Shown piece by piece: positions 37,447 through 45,996 of a stretch of 64,000 bases of DNA (positions within the stretch are counted from its first letter, which is position 1; each line of letters opens with the position of its first letter). The stretch comes from Vulcanisaeta sp. JCM 14467 (lineage in GTDB: Archaea; Thermoproteota; Thermoprotei; Thermoproteales; Thermocladiaceae), in contig NZ_BBDM01000003.1 of assembly GCF_001316245.1 (NCBI RefSeq), positions 163,719 to 227,718 of the forward strand, in the 5' to 3' direction. Position numbers and translations under genes: made by a program. The notes beneath the pieces were generated by a model. The model did no database searches. It was not told the DNA's origin and saw only the letters and a program-made list of their open reading frames with translations.

Positions 37447-38019
37447 GTGTCCCTAATGGTTAAGAGGGAGGACTACGCATACATACTCGACATAATACCC
37501 CCAGAGCAGATGCTCATTAAGGACCCATCCCTGATAAAGAAGGGATTTCCCAGGAATGAGGCCTACGTACAAGCCATTGGGGAGCAATTCTTCACACTTC
37601 TCGAGTTAACCCTAAAACCAAATGTTACGGCCGAGGTTGGCGAGAGGGTTTACATTGGCAGTGGTACTAGGGATAAGGTGAATAAGATTGTCAGGAGGAT
37701 AAGCTATGACGAACTTACCAACGAGGCTAAGAATGCGCTTCCGGAGGTCGTTGCCAGGATTGTTAAGGTTCAGGAGGGTAGGTTCGTTGATTTCTTCAAT
37801 AAGGCTGGTCCAATAACCCTCAAGATGCATAGCCTAGAGCTGCTTAGGGGCATTGGTAAGAAGACCCTTTGGCAGATTCTCGAGGAGAGGAGGAAGAAGC
37901 CCTTCCAGTCCTTTGAGGATATAAAGAGTAGGATTGGTATCGACCCGGAGAAGTTAATTATCGATAGGATATTGAGGGAATTACAGGGTGCTGATCAGTA
38001 CAGGATCTTCGTTGGCTAG
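37447..38019 (+). CDS. DUF655 family RNA-binding protein
   Basis: About 190 residues. An N-terminal OB-like part (YAYILDIIPP, GERVYIGSGTRDKV) and a helix-hairpin-helix (HSLELLRGIGKKTLWQILEERRKKPFQSF) mark the archaeal DUF655 family. It always neighbours rpoF, and usually ksgA (16S rRNA dimethyltransferase), which is missing from this locus. Start is GTG 37447 or ATG 37456. A role in transcription-translation or ribosome maturation is inferred from context. Confidence 0.88.
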   Translation: MSLMVKREDYAYILDIIPPEQMLIKDPSLIKKGFPRNEAYVQAIGEQFFTLLELTLKPNVTAEVGERVYIGSGTRDKVNKIVRRISYDELTNEAKNALPEVVARIVKVQEGRFVDFFNKAGPITLKMHSLELLRGIGKKTLWQILEERRKKPFQSFEDIKSRIGIDPEKLIIDRILRELQGADQYRIFVG

Positions 38020-38031
38020 TTTTGACGGGCA

Positions 38032-38430
38032 TTACCTAACCCTAATTATCTTCCTCCGCCCAGCAATATCCCAAACCTCAACCTCAACACCAGGCTCAAT
38101 CCTACCCTTAACCTCCTCCTCCATCTGGTCCTGACCAACCTCAAAGGTGCTGTAATTCCTAAGGTCCATCAACTGCCAAGAATCACCAACCTTAGCCACA
38201 ACCTGAGCAACGAACTTCTCAATAATCGGCACCTCAACCTGCGCATCAGCCGGCACAATCAACGTCCTCTTAACATTGTCAAAGACACCAATACCCACAA
38301 TCCTGACCTTTGCACTACCATGCTTACCAGTCTTTGACTTCTCAACCTCAACCACCTTGCATGGCTCCCCATCAATCATTATGTAGCTACCCTCCTTCAC
38401 GGAACCTGCCTCCGTTGGCTTCGTTGACAT
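38032..38430 (-). CDS. eif5a: Translation initiation factor aIF5A
   Basis: About 132 residues. The hypusination site is the Lys in [12 protein letters not shown], followed by the conserved [23 protein letters not shown] and OB domain. I chose ATG 38430 ([10 protein letters not shown]), because the TATA-like TTTTATTAG at 38459-38451 lies 21-29 bases upstream; the other in-frame ATG at 38442 is too close. It ends 12 bases from the convergent DUF655 stop. Confidence 0.95.
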   Translation of the reverse strand: MSTKPTEAGSVKEGSYIMIDGEPCKVVEVEKSKTGKHGSAKVRIVGIGVFDNVKRTLIVPADAQVEVPIIEKFVAQVVAKVGDSWQLMDLRNYSTFEVGQDQMEEEVKGRIEPGVEVEVWDIAGRRKIIRVR

Positions 38431-38530
38431 ACAAATCGACATAGCTAGAGCTAATAAAAGGTTTTCTATCGAGTAATTCCCTAAGAAATTACTTATTAAT
38501 TCACTTGATTATGCATTAACCTGAGTATTA

Positions 38531-39333
38531 ATGAGGGTAATGATGTACATTGGCAAGTACGAGGATTACGCATTAGCGAAGTTAATAATCAATAGGCTTA
38601 GCGGTAATGGAGTTGAGGTGGTTGCCGCCAGGGATGTGGAGGTTAAGAATCTCGGAATACCGAAGTGGGATGGTTCTCGGGACGTCAACATCGCCATGGT
38701 GATTGGCGGTGATGGGACCGTCCTTAGGTTTATACATGAGATTGGAAATTCCATGGATGCTCCAATACTCCACATAGGGACTGGCAGGGTTAATTACCTA
38801 AGTGATGTTAGCGCCAGGGAGTTGCCCCAGGTACTTGATAAGTTGGTTAAGGGTGAGTACACAATTGAGGAGAGACTCACGTTGAAGCAGCGGCCATGAA
38901 CTTTGAGTGTACGGCATTGAATGAGGTCCTTGTTAAGGGTGTTGATCCAGGGCATTTAATAAATGTGACTGTTGTTGAGGATGGGGGTGAGGAGATCATG
39001 AGGGCTAGGATGGATGGCGTAATAATAGCAACGCCCACGGGCTCCACGGCATATGCACTGGCGGCTGGTGGACCCGTCGTTGATAGTAGGTTAGCCGTGA
39101 AGTTAGTAGTGCCCCTCGCCCCATTCTCAAGGGCCCTAGTACCCATTGTACATCCATACGAAATACCCATTAAGGTACTAACGAGTGAGGTGGCTCACAT
39201 ACTCTGTGACGGTATTGTCGCACAGAGGGGTGCCGAGATACGTATTGTGCCGAGTGATAAGAAGGTTAGGTTCGTTAGGACTCGCCAGTACAGGATGTAT
39301 GATAAATTATTTAGGAGGTTATTCATACCATGA
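38531..39333 (+). CDS. nadK: NAD(+) kinase, frameshifted
   Basis: About 267 residues. The hallmark GGDGTVLRF is present, then LHIGTGRVNYLSD, the NE motif ALNEVLVK, and the second Gly-rich motif DGVIIATPTGSTAYALAAGGPVV. One missing G near 38882 interrupts RLTVEAAAMNFECTALNEV. The enzyme makes NADP. Its stop overlaps the next gene's ATG (ATGA), so both are in one transcript. Confidence 0.93.
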
Positions 39334-39704
39334 GCCAGGGAGGTACGGTAATACTCGATACATCGGCGATACTCCACATGAGGGATTTACGCCCATTAAT
39401 GGGCATGGGCAACCTAGTAACGACTAATTACGTGATTAATGAGTTGAGGGACGTAAGGGCCATTGCCGTGCCAGAGATACTGAACATAAGCGTTTACGAG
39501 ATTAGCGCCGACGAGATAGCACTCGCCAGGAGGAGTTACCACATACCGAAACTACTTAGCGACACCGACGTATCACTAATAGTCCTAGCCCTAAGGCTTA
39601 AGGATAAGAACCCACTCGTAATCACCGACGACACCATGCTAATAAAATTCCTCAGGAAGTTAGGAATCAAGTACTCAGTAGTCTTCCTGAGAAAGCGTCA
39701 GTAG
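39330..39704 (+). CDS. PIN domain protein, Nob1-like
   Basis: The protein has 124 residues. PIN acidic residues are seen in VILDTSAILHM, VINELRD, LSDTDVSLIVLAL and LVITDDTM. The order and the LDTSA..NELRD pattern resemble the PIN domain of Nob1, the endonuclease that matures the 3' end of 16S rRNA. The zinc ribbon that Nob1 carries after the PIN domain is not present here. It may be encoded separately, or this is a related toxin-type PIN protein. It overlaps nadK by four bases. Confidence 0.78.
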   Translation: MSQGGTVILDTSAILHMRDLRPLMGMGNLVTTNYVINELRDVRAIAVPEILNISVYEISADEIALARRSYHIPKLLSDTDVSLIVLALRLKDKNPLVITDDTMLIKFLRKLGIKYSVVFLRKRQ

Positions 39705-40252
39705 GGCCTTGGCCTTAACTTAAGTCTCTTTGGCACGTTCTCCTCAGGTATCTCGGCCCCGGCCAGCTCGATAGTCACCGTGTCCTGGAACCAGGGCGTT
39801 GACCTGCCAAAGGCCCTTGGCATGTAATTCCTAATCTTACGACCCTTATGGACAGCTGCGTGGATGATAACCACGTTATCGACATTCAAACCCCTATAAC
39901 TCGCATTATTCTCCAGGTTCTTAAGGACCTCTAGGTAAGCCTTAGCCACCTTAACGGGCCACTTAGCCACTGGCCAGCCCTCCCAGGGCGTTGTGTGGTG
40001 TGCCTGCTTCTTCGTGAACCTCCTAACTGGTATCGGCATCTCTAACTTAATGACCTTGTTCAGGTAGTCCTCAGCCTGCTTAATGGTGAATCCCCTAATG
40101 AACCTAGCAACCTCAACAGCCTTCTTCCAACTAATCCTATACTCATAACCAAGGGCCTTAACGACCTGGTCCTCAGTAATGCTAGCCCCATAAACCTCCC
40201 TAACCCTCCTGATGATGTCCTCAGCGGTAATGCTCCAATCAATCCTAGCCAT
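39698..40252 (-). CDS. rpl22: Ribosomal protein uL22
   Basis: The protein has 184 residues. Core motifs: ISWKKAVEVARFIRGFTIKQAEDYL, QAHHTTPWEGWPVAKWPVKVAKAYLEVLKNL, and HKGRKIRNYMPRAFGRSTPW. It stands apart from the usual S10-type ribosomal operon, as happens in crenarchaea. TATA at 40286-40277 is 25 bases before the ATG. Its stop overlaps the convergent PIN gene by seven bases. Confidence 0.95.
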   Translation of the reverse strand: MARIDWSITAEDIIRRVREVYGASITEDQVVKALGYEYRISWKKAVEVARFIRGFTIKQAEDYLNKVIKLEMPIPVRRFTKKQAHHTTPWEGWPVAKWPVKVAKAYLEVLKNLENNASYRGLNVDNVVIIHAAVHKGRKIRNYMPRAFGRSTPWFQDTVTIELAGAEIPEENVPKRLKLRPRPY

Positions 40253-40276
40253 AACAAGACCAACGTGAACAATGCG

Positions 40277-40286
40277 GTATAAAAAT
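40277..40286 (-). promoter_or_regulatory. TATA box of rpl22
   Basis: TTTTTATACC on the minus strand lies 25-34 bases before the ATG at 40252. Confidence 0.55.
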
Positions 40287-40471
40287 ATTTACCCACCATC
40301 CAACGTTACAACCACTCATCATTCTACAAATACACTGATATTACCAACGACGTGAGCAATATAACCAACCTTCAACGCAGCACTGCACGTTAAGGGCAAA
40401 GACGTGGGATTCAACAATAATGAAGATTGTAGTGATTACGTGGTCATGGGATTCACGTGTCATGCGCTTAT

Positions 40472-40680
40472 GCGAATTACGTGCATTGGAAATTTAAGCC
40501 TGAGCTTAGTAAAGGCAGGTTTTACTTAGTTCTACTAGGTTCCATTTATTAATATGCATGGTGCGTGATGAGTATGATCATTGCCCTGGGCAATACCTAA
40601 ACGCCTATATGTTGAACTTAATTAAGTCCTTGATCGTATCCCATAAATCCCCGAGCAGGGTTTCACCACACCCTCGAGCC
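40472..40680 (+). pseudogene. Possible decayed AAA-type archaeal ATPase remnant in a 440-base gap
   Basis: The stretch 40253-40692 has no intact gene. In it, short open segments in different frames read ANYVHWKFKPELSKG, RFYLVLLGS and, from 40558, MVRDEYDHCPGQYL. The LVLLGS and the following RDE segment resemble the region after Walker B in archaeal (arch_ATPase) AAA proteins, which usually have a LVLVGSS strand. No Walker A is found. It may be a fragment of an old copy related to the ATPase at 42.2-43.3 kb. Weak. Confidence 0.3.
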
Positions 40681-40692
40681 TAGCCCTACTCC

Positions 40693-41351
40693 TTAAATTA
40701 CCCTGGGCAGCCAGATGGGCAAATTCACCAGGAAGTCCTGGACCTTACCACGCTCAATCAACCTATCAATAGCACCCTTCTTAAGAACTATCGTGTCTCT
40801 AACATTTGGCCTTTCAATATCTATAGGCTTCTCTGAAATAATTAAGGCTGGTAATTCACTAATCTCGAAGGTATTCATTATATTCATTACAGTAACATGG
40901 AATTTTGTAGCGTCGAGTATTACGACAAACACATCATCCTATATATGGCTAATTTAAAGAGCTCAAGCCCAAGATTCTTATACTCATCGTTCAATGTATC
41001 AAAAGGCATGGGGATTAGCCAGATGATATGAAGGATATCTTTCCTGTCTCCTGCCAATTTCACAAGCATCTTATACGTCTCTAAGTCGGCCATTAAAGTA
41101 CGCGTATACGTCATTAATCTTGATAATTCCAGCTTAATTAGGTGCTTACCTAGAGTGGGGATGGTAATGGTAGAGGAAGCGGCGCCACCCCTTAATTCGC
41201 CCATTGTTCCGCTTAGCGTCATTATCCCCTGTATGACCAATGGAAGCAGTGGGATGTGAATCGTCGACGATGAGGAAATTAATAGTGTAGGTGAACTACT
41301 AGAGCCTATTAGTACTTCCTTCCTCCTATTCTTAACAAAAACTAGACTCAT
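40693..41351 (-). CDS. Hypothetical protein, frameshifted
   Basis: About 219 residues in two frames joined near 40930. The first part (MSLVFVKNRRKEVLIGSSSSPTLL, then a helical IKLELSRLMTYTRTLMADL and HIIWLIPMPFDTLND) leads into VFVVILDATKFHVTVMNIMNTFEISELPALIIS. The strand-helix pattern with ELPALIIS resembles a thioredoxin-like fold, but no Cys pair is seen. I do not recognise the family. It overlaps the end of the 41353-41793 gene by none and starts right after it, so the two are likely an operon. Confidence 0.6.
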
Positions 41352-41352
41352 A

Positions 41353-41793
41353 TTACCCCACCCTCCTCCAGCTTGGCTTCACAACCCAGTTCACATAGTA
41401 TAGTGGTCGGTTAAATAAATCCTTATAGCTTAGGTTCCTTGAGCACATGGAAGCCTCAACCTCGGCATGAACCAGGTATTTCTCATTATTGATCACCACC
41501 TCAGCCTCCTCATAGGCCGGTTCCTGCCTTTCAATATCAATGGGCTCCCAGCCATCCATGGGGAAGTAGTCAAATTTAAGTAATGGTTTATCGCTCACAG
41601 CTTTCATGACTTCATCAGGAACACTTTCAACGCCAATACCGGTCGTAACGAGGACTAGTAAATAGGCGCCAAATGGTGTTTGTTCACTAACCTTATGAAC
41701 CTCAACAATAGCAGTCCTCAGGCGTAGGATTGTTCCATCCCTCAGCACAACCCTACCCACCTGATTACTAATTACTCTAAATCCACTAAGCAC
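41353..41793 (-). CDS. Hypothetical protein
   Basis: The protein has 146 residues and starts with GTG. It is rich in beta strands (RVVLRDGTILRLRTAIVEVHKV, YLLVLVTTGIGVESVP) with acidic loops. No known motif is seen. The spacing to the next gene is one base, so it is probably co-transcribed with the hypothetical protein at 40693-41351. Confidence 0.65.
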   Translation of the reverse strand: MLSGFRVISNQVGRVVLRDGTILRLRTAIVEVHKVSEQTPFGAYLLVLVTTGIGVESVPDEVMKAVSDKPLLKFDYFPMDGWEPIDIERQEPAYEEAEVVINNEKYLVHAEVEASMCSRNLSYKDLFNRPLYYVNWVVKPSWRRVG

Positions 41794-42005
41794 AAGAATC
41801 CTTTTAGGTAAGGATTACTTTAAACTTTGCATCAAATGCACATTTAGGATGCGATTTATACGGTTCCGCAATGTTTAATAATTAATAAATGCCCAGCCAA
41901 TACCTTGTGTTCCATTGCAATTATTCACATGATCAAGAAGAATCCTTTAAATCCATAATACTTACTCAGCTTTAAGCAAAAATACTAACCATCCCTAGGA
42001 TACAC

Positions 42006-42255
42006 GTGCTCGTTACAAGTCCCATAGTCTTGAGGTTCAAGAAACCAATTATAAGTTAGTGTGATTGCCATAATCGTCATAGCCATCACCCTCGTGACTT
42101 ACTTCATTCTTATCCCACACATCTCATACATTGAGGTGGACGCACTCTATGCATTCATAATTAACAGTAATGGCCGATGGTTCATCGAGTACTATGACGA
42201 GGGTAATAATTTACACACCCTTGGCCCATATATTGCTATAATCTATTTCTTTTAA
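42006..42255 (+). CDS. Small single-span membrane protein, frameshifted or truncated
   Basis: From GTG 42061 the sequence reads IAIIVIAITLVTYFILIPHIS, a clear membrane segment, followed by a soluble part (YIEVDALYAFIINSNG) and a stop at 42255. Upstream, in another frame, HVLVTSPIVLRFKKPIIS (from GTG 42006) would supply a basic N-terminus, with one frame break near 42055. A TATA-like element at about 41970-41980 suits the 42006 start. The 3' end overlaps the last codons of the ATPase gene on the other strand by 45 bases. Function unknown. Confidence 0.4.
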
Positions 42256-43275
42256 TATGGGATCAGCGATGCTGTATTCACCCCTCTCCTTTTTAACTAT
42301 GAAATTACTGTTGACTAATGCTTCAAGGGCCAGGCCTAATTCCTTGTCATCAACCTTGCCCATTCTTATTTCAACACCCCTTTTAATATCCCTCCACCTG
42401 TTCACCACCTTAACCGTATCCATTATTGCGAGGTATAGTTGCTTATTGGATTTATTCTCTAGGAAGTGCTTGAACTCATCCATCATTATTTTCCTCCCCT
42501 CATCCAACGTGAGCTTCAGCGCTTCCTCATAACCCAACCTCCTTACTGCGTATAGATTCCCGAAGAGGGTTAACCAGCCCACTATTCCATCAAGCCTCTC
42601 AACAACCTCATTAACCCTGTTAAACTCAACACCAAGCTCCTCCATACCTCTTCTCAGGAATTCCCTAGATAATTCATCATTAAAGGGCTTGAGATTCAGG
42701 ACTGCTGGTGGCCTACCGTGAAGTGGGGATGAGGATGAGGGATTAATCAAGATTTTAGTGACCCCTATGTAGGAGCCGCTGAAGATGAACCTAACCCTTG
42801 GGTTTGATGAAAACACATTACCTAGTACATCTAGGAATTGCCTACTGGCCTTAGATAATTCCTGAACCTCATCAAGGCCTATAACGAAGTTATCCTGTAT
42901 GGAGTTAAGCAGCTCTATTAGGCTATTAGTGGCCTTAACATTTCTCCTCAATTCAATTCCCGCCGAACCTACCATGAAGTTGACGCTAATCCTAAGGTCC
43001 AACTGCACCCTACTTCTATTCAACTCCGCTATGATTAGGTTTAGTAGCGAATCTAAACCCCTGACTCCCCTTAAGTTTATGTAGATTCCCCTGAAGCCGT
43101 AATCCCTCTTAAGCTCATTAATCACGACCTTCATCAAGCTCGTCTTACCAATCTCCCTCTGACCACCAATCACTACCCAATTCCCCGAGAGAACCTGCCT
43201 TATGACATACTCCACCTCAGCATCCCTTCCAAACAATTCCCTCCTATCCTCCTTGGGATAGAGACCGAAGAGCAA
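42211..43275 (-). CDS. Archaeal AAA ATPase (arch_ATPase, PF01637 type)
   Basis: The protein has 354 residues. Walker A GGQREIGKTSLMKV, Walker B FVIGLDEVQEL, sensor-like VRFIFSGSYIGV, and the C-terminal winged-helix region (ALVNSNFIVKKERGEYSIADPI). This family of STAND-like NTPases is expanded in archaea, often with unknown function, sometimes in defence or mobile contexts. The start is TTG 43275 (LFGLYPKEDRRELFGRD). A tandem palindromic repeat sits directly in front of it (43282-43311), between the TATA-like TTATTAATTA and the start codon, so the gene is likely under tight control. Confidence 0.83.
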   Translation of the reverse strand: MLFGLYPKEDRRELFGRDAEVEYVIRQVLSGNWVVIGGQREIGKTSLMKVVINELKRDYGFRGIYINLRGVRGLDSLLNLIIAELNRSRVQLDLRISVNFMVGSAGIELRRNVKATNSLIELLNSIQDNFVIGLDEVQELSKASRQFLDVLGNVFSSNPRVRFIFSGSYIGVTKILINPSSSSPLHGRPPAVLNLKPFNDELSREFLRRGMEELGVEFNRVNEVVERLDGIVGWLTLFGNLYAVRRLGYEEALKLTLDEGRKIMMDEFKHFLENKSNKQLYLAIMDTVKVVNRWRDIKRGVEIRMGKVDDKELGLALEALVNSNFIVKKERGEYSIADPILKEIDYSNIWAKGV

Positions 43276-43281
43276 CTGTGG

Positions 43282-43311
43282 TCACTACAGTAACTGGCGT
43301 TACTACAGTAA
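43282..43311. promoter_or_regulatory. Tandem palindromic operator upstream of the AAA ATPase
   Basis: TCACTACAGTAA (43282-43293) and TTACTACAGTAA (43300-43311) are near-identical 12-mers 18 bases apart; TTACT and AGTAA form inverted halves around a two-base centre in each. They cover the region just upstream of the start codon of the ATPase gene, where transcription would start. Confidence 0.6.
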
Positions 43312-43390
43312 TTAATAAGGGTTTAGTTAAGCCACATACGTTATGTGGTGTGGAAAAATTTGATTTAAGCTACATGATCGTTATGATTGA

Positions 43391-43684
43391 ATGAATGTCC
43401 CACCCATACCCAGGGTTGAGGGAAACATATTAAGGGGCCACAAGGGCTGTGGCCGCTGGGATGATGCGGTTAAGGCCTCCTACCCTTCAATCCTTAGTCG
43501 CCTTAAGGTACTTCCACCTGAGACTGTTAAAGAGACCGAGGAGAGGAATGTTAAGTTAATAAGCATTGAAGATACCGCAATGAATCCGACGGTGGGAAAC
43601 CCCACCAAGGCGAACGGCCACTCATACCGTGAGTACAGGGTATATTTGCTGAAAAGGCAAACTTTACATACACTCCTTCTCTAG
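43391..43684 (+). CDS. Hypothetical protein
   Basis: The protein has 97 residues and an ATG start with no strong TATA evidence. Sequence is basic and Pro/Asn-rich (NVPPIPRVEGNI; NPTVGNPTKANGHSY). No family is recognised. The Asn/Pro/Gly-rich end is reminiscent of transposon-associated C-terminal extensions, but I see no transposase body. It could be a remnant. Weak support as an expressed gene. Confidence 0.35.
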   Translation: MNVPPIPRVEGNILRGHKGCGRWDDAVKASYPSILSRLKVLPPETVKETEERNVKLISIEDTAMNPTVGNPTKANGHSYREYRVYLLKRQTLHTLLL

Positions 43685-43790
43685 AGGTTGCCTGCTAATT
43701 ACATCTTAATTTCTGTTAAGCATAAGTTCATTTAATTGAACTCACAATCACTACCTTATAAACTAAAGCTTCTTATACCATGGCGTAAAA

Positions 43791-43800
43791 CTTAAAATAA
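43791..43800 (+). promoter_or_regulatory. TATA box of beta-propeller surface protein gene
   Basis: CTTAAAATAA lies 23-32 bases upstream of the ATG at 43823, supporting a leaderless transcript from that ATG. Confidence 0.5.
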
Positions 43801-43822
43801 TTTGTTTTTGCATAGTTCATGT

Positions 43823-44512
43823 ATGTGGTTGAGTAGAGTGTTTTCCGTTAGGCTATCCATAATACTAGTAATCGTACTAGTAATCCTCACGCTACTCACA
43901 GCATCAGCCATAGCATTTGAGGGCGCTGAAGCCAAAGACCCATCAAACATAGGCCAGGTAATAGCCACAATACCTCTCGGACCTGGAGCAAGTCCATGGG
44001 GGGTAGCCTATGATCCGAGTAACGGATACATATACGTTACGGGCTATGGACTTAATACTGTTTATGTTATCAATCCAGCAAACAACACTGTAATAGCCAC
44101 AATATCTCTACCTGCTGGATCAGAACCAAAGGGTATAGTTTACGATCCAAGTAACGGATACATATACGTTGCAGATTTTGGTTCAGATTCAATATCTGTC
44201 ATTAATCCCACAACAAATACCGTAATAGGCACAATTACTGTTGGATCACAACCGGTTGAAATGGTTTATGATCCGAGTAACGGCCACTTATATGTTACAT
44301 GCTTTGGATCTAACACAGTATCTGTCGTTGCAACAGCACCAACTACTACTACAACTAAGGGCACCACAACTACTACAAATACTTCGGTGAATACTATTAT
44401 ACCTGCTATCACCACTGCTACTTCAACAGCACTAATAGCAGGGATAGTAGTCATCATAGTAGCCTTGGTAGCGGTAGCCGCTATTATTGCGTTGAGGAGA
44501 AGAAGAAAATAA
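43823..44512 (+). CDS. Secreted YVTN-type beta-propeller protein with C-terminal membrane anchor
   Basis: The protein has 229 residues from ATG 43823. A signal/anchor (LSIILVIVLVILTLLTASAIA) is followed by about three YVTN repeats: DPSNGYIYVTGYGLNTVYVINP, then DPSNGYIYVADFGSDSISVINP and DPSNGHLYVTCFGSNTVSVV. A Thr-rich linker (43 residues) and a C-terminal TM helix with a basic tail (IALRRRRK) follow, the layout of an archaeal surface-anchored protein. Full propellers need five to eight blades; three suggests a truncated gene, oligomer formation or a repeat-array that varies in number. Role: cell-surface protein. Confidence 0.85.
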   Translation: MWLSRVFSVRLSIILVIVLVILTLLTASAIAFEGAEAKDPSNIGQVIATIPLGPGASPWGVAYDPSNGYIYVTGYGLNTVYVINPANNTVIATISLPAGSEPKGIVYDPSNGYIYVADFGSDSISVINPTTNTVIGTITVGSQPVEMVYDPSNGHLYVTCFGSNTVSVVATAPTTTTTKGTTTTTNTSVNTIIPAITTATSTALIAGIVVIIVALVAVAAIIALRRRRK

Positions 44513-44799
44513 TATCTTCTGAAGATAATATCTCCTTAAAACCCATATTATAGATTTCCATACGATGGTGTAAAGTGGGCCTTAGCTGATTTCCACAATC
44601 CTCACCTAACTGACTCAACATAATCTAAGTTAGAACCCATTAGCAGTTGATTAAATATCACCCTACACTAAGTGGACCCCTAATAACACGGTTTCGTATG
44701 CGTTTTAGTAGCTTTCTGCTATGTATGTTGTTGGTTTAGTGCCATTGCGTTTTGCGCTGGGTGGGTAGGGCGTGTTGGTGTTAATGAGTGGTCGTTGAT
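44513..44799. other. Gene-free gap of 287 bases
   Basis: The gap between the surface protein and the M20 gene, which face each other, holds a short inverted repeat TATCTTC-T-GAAGATA at 44513-44527 directly after the stop codon; it could be a terminator but the loop is one base. Nothing else is seen. Confidence 0.4.
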
Positions 44800-45996
44800 T
44801 CACGCATCGTTGTAGGTATTCCTGATTAATCGTAAGTAGACGTCAACGGACCTGATTATGTCGTTGATTTCGACGTACTCATCGGGGCCGTGGGCACTTG
44901 TTACGTTACCTGGCCCGTAGGTTAATGCGTCCACGCCTATTCCTTGTAGGTAGCGGGTGTCGACTGGCGTTCTTGATATAGCCACCCTCGGGTTTATTCC
45001 TAGAACCTTGACTATTGCATTTGTTAGTTTGTTTAGTAGTTTTGAGTCGTTATTCATTGCGGGTTCTATTCTATTCACCACGTGGATTTCTATTGCCGAT
45101 TCAAGGATCCTGCCTAACCCATTTATGTGGTTTGTTATTTCATTGAGGGCTTGATTAATGTCCTCACTTGGTAGGATCCTCCTGTCTATTGAGAATTGGA
45201 AGTAGTTGGGCACCAGGTTACGGGCATCACCACCCCTAACAAGCCCGCCAAGCGTTATCGCCGCCTTTTCACCCATGAATTGTCTATTCTCAATCTTGGG
45301 CTTTAACTCATTAATTAATGAGTAGGCGATTTTAACGGCATCCTCAAAGGCATTAACCCCATGCCACGGTTGTGAGGCGTGGCTTGGGAAACCCCTAACT
45401 ACGATGTCCAGCTGGAGTATTCCCATACTCCCAACCCACACCGTGTCGAGCTCGGTTGGCTCGGCAACTATTGCGTAGTCCGGCTTTGGTATTTGGTTAA
45501 TTAGGTAGCCAACGCCCGTTATACCGCCAAGCTCCTCATCGGGTGTGAAGGAAAATTCCACGCAACCGTGGAAATCCCTCAACTCGCCTAACCGCTTCGC
45601 CAAAAGCACCAGGGCTGCTGCACCGCCCTTATCGTCGGACGCGCCCCTACCGTACACCCTGCCATTGATGAATACCGGTTTAAAGGGTTCTGTAATCAAC
45701 CAACCGCTTCCTCCAGGGACTACGTCATAGTGAGCGTTGAAGTGAATCTTCTTGTCCCTGGTGTTACACAACTCTGCCAGCAGTATGTATCTTGGGTGGT
45801 CGGCGTACTCGGGGTAGTATTCCTTAACTACGGATTTAGGGACCTCGATAACCCTCGTGCCCAACCCGTAACTAGTTAGTAATTTATCCAGGTAGGTGAC
45901 GAGTTCCAAGTAATTCTCGCCGGGCGGTGCTACCGTCCCTATCCTGATTAGGTCCATTAATACGCTAATTGCCTGCTCAATAAGCAGGTTCATCAC
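44800..45996 (-). CDS. M20 family metallopeptidase (ArgE/DapE-like)
   Basis: The protein has 398 residues. Zinc-binding motifs: FNAHYDVVPGGSGW, GRGASDDKGGAAALV, DEELGGITGVG with catalytic Glu, AEPTELD, and the late SAHGPDEYVEIND. Length and order fit the succinyl-diaminopimelate desuccinylase / acetylornithine deacetylase-like branch. The dimerisation domain (GFPSHASQPWHGVNA) is present. The specific substrate cannot be read. Its ATG overlaps the glycosyltransferase stop by four bases. Confidence 0.88.
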   Translation of the reverse strand: MMNLLIEQAISVLMDLIRIGTVAPPGENYLELVTYLDKLLTSYGLGTRVIEVPKSVVKEYYPEYADHPRYILLAELCNTRDKKIHFNAHYDVVPGGSGWLITEPFKPVFINGRVYGRGASDDKGGAAALVLLAKRLGELRDFHGCVEFSFTPDEELGGITGVGYLINQIPKPDYAIVAEPTELDTVWVGSMGILQLDIVVRGFPSHASQPWHGVNAFEDAVKIAYSLINELKPKIENRQFMGEKAAITLGGLVRGGDARNLVPNYFQFSIDRRILPSEDINQALNEITNHINGLGRILESAIEIHVVNRIEPAMNNDSKLLNKLTNAIVKVLGINPRVAISRTPVDTRYLQGIGVDALTYGPGNVTSAHGPDEYVEINDIIRSVDVYLRLIRNTYNDA

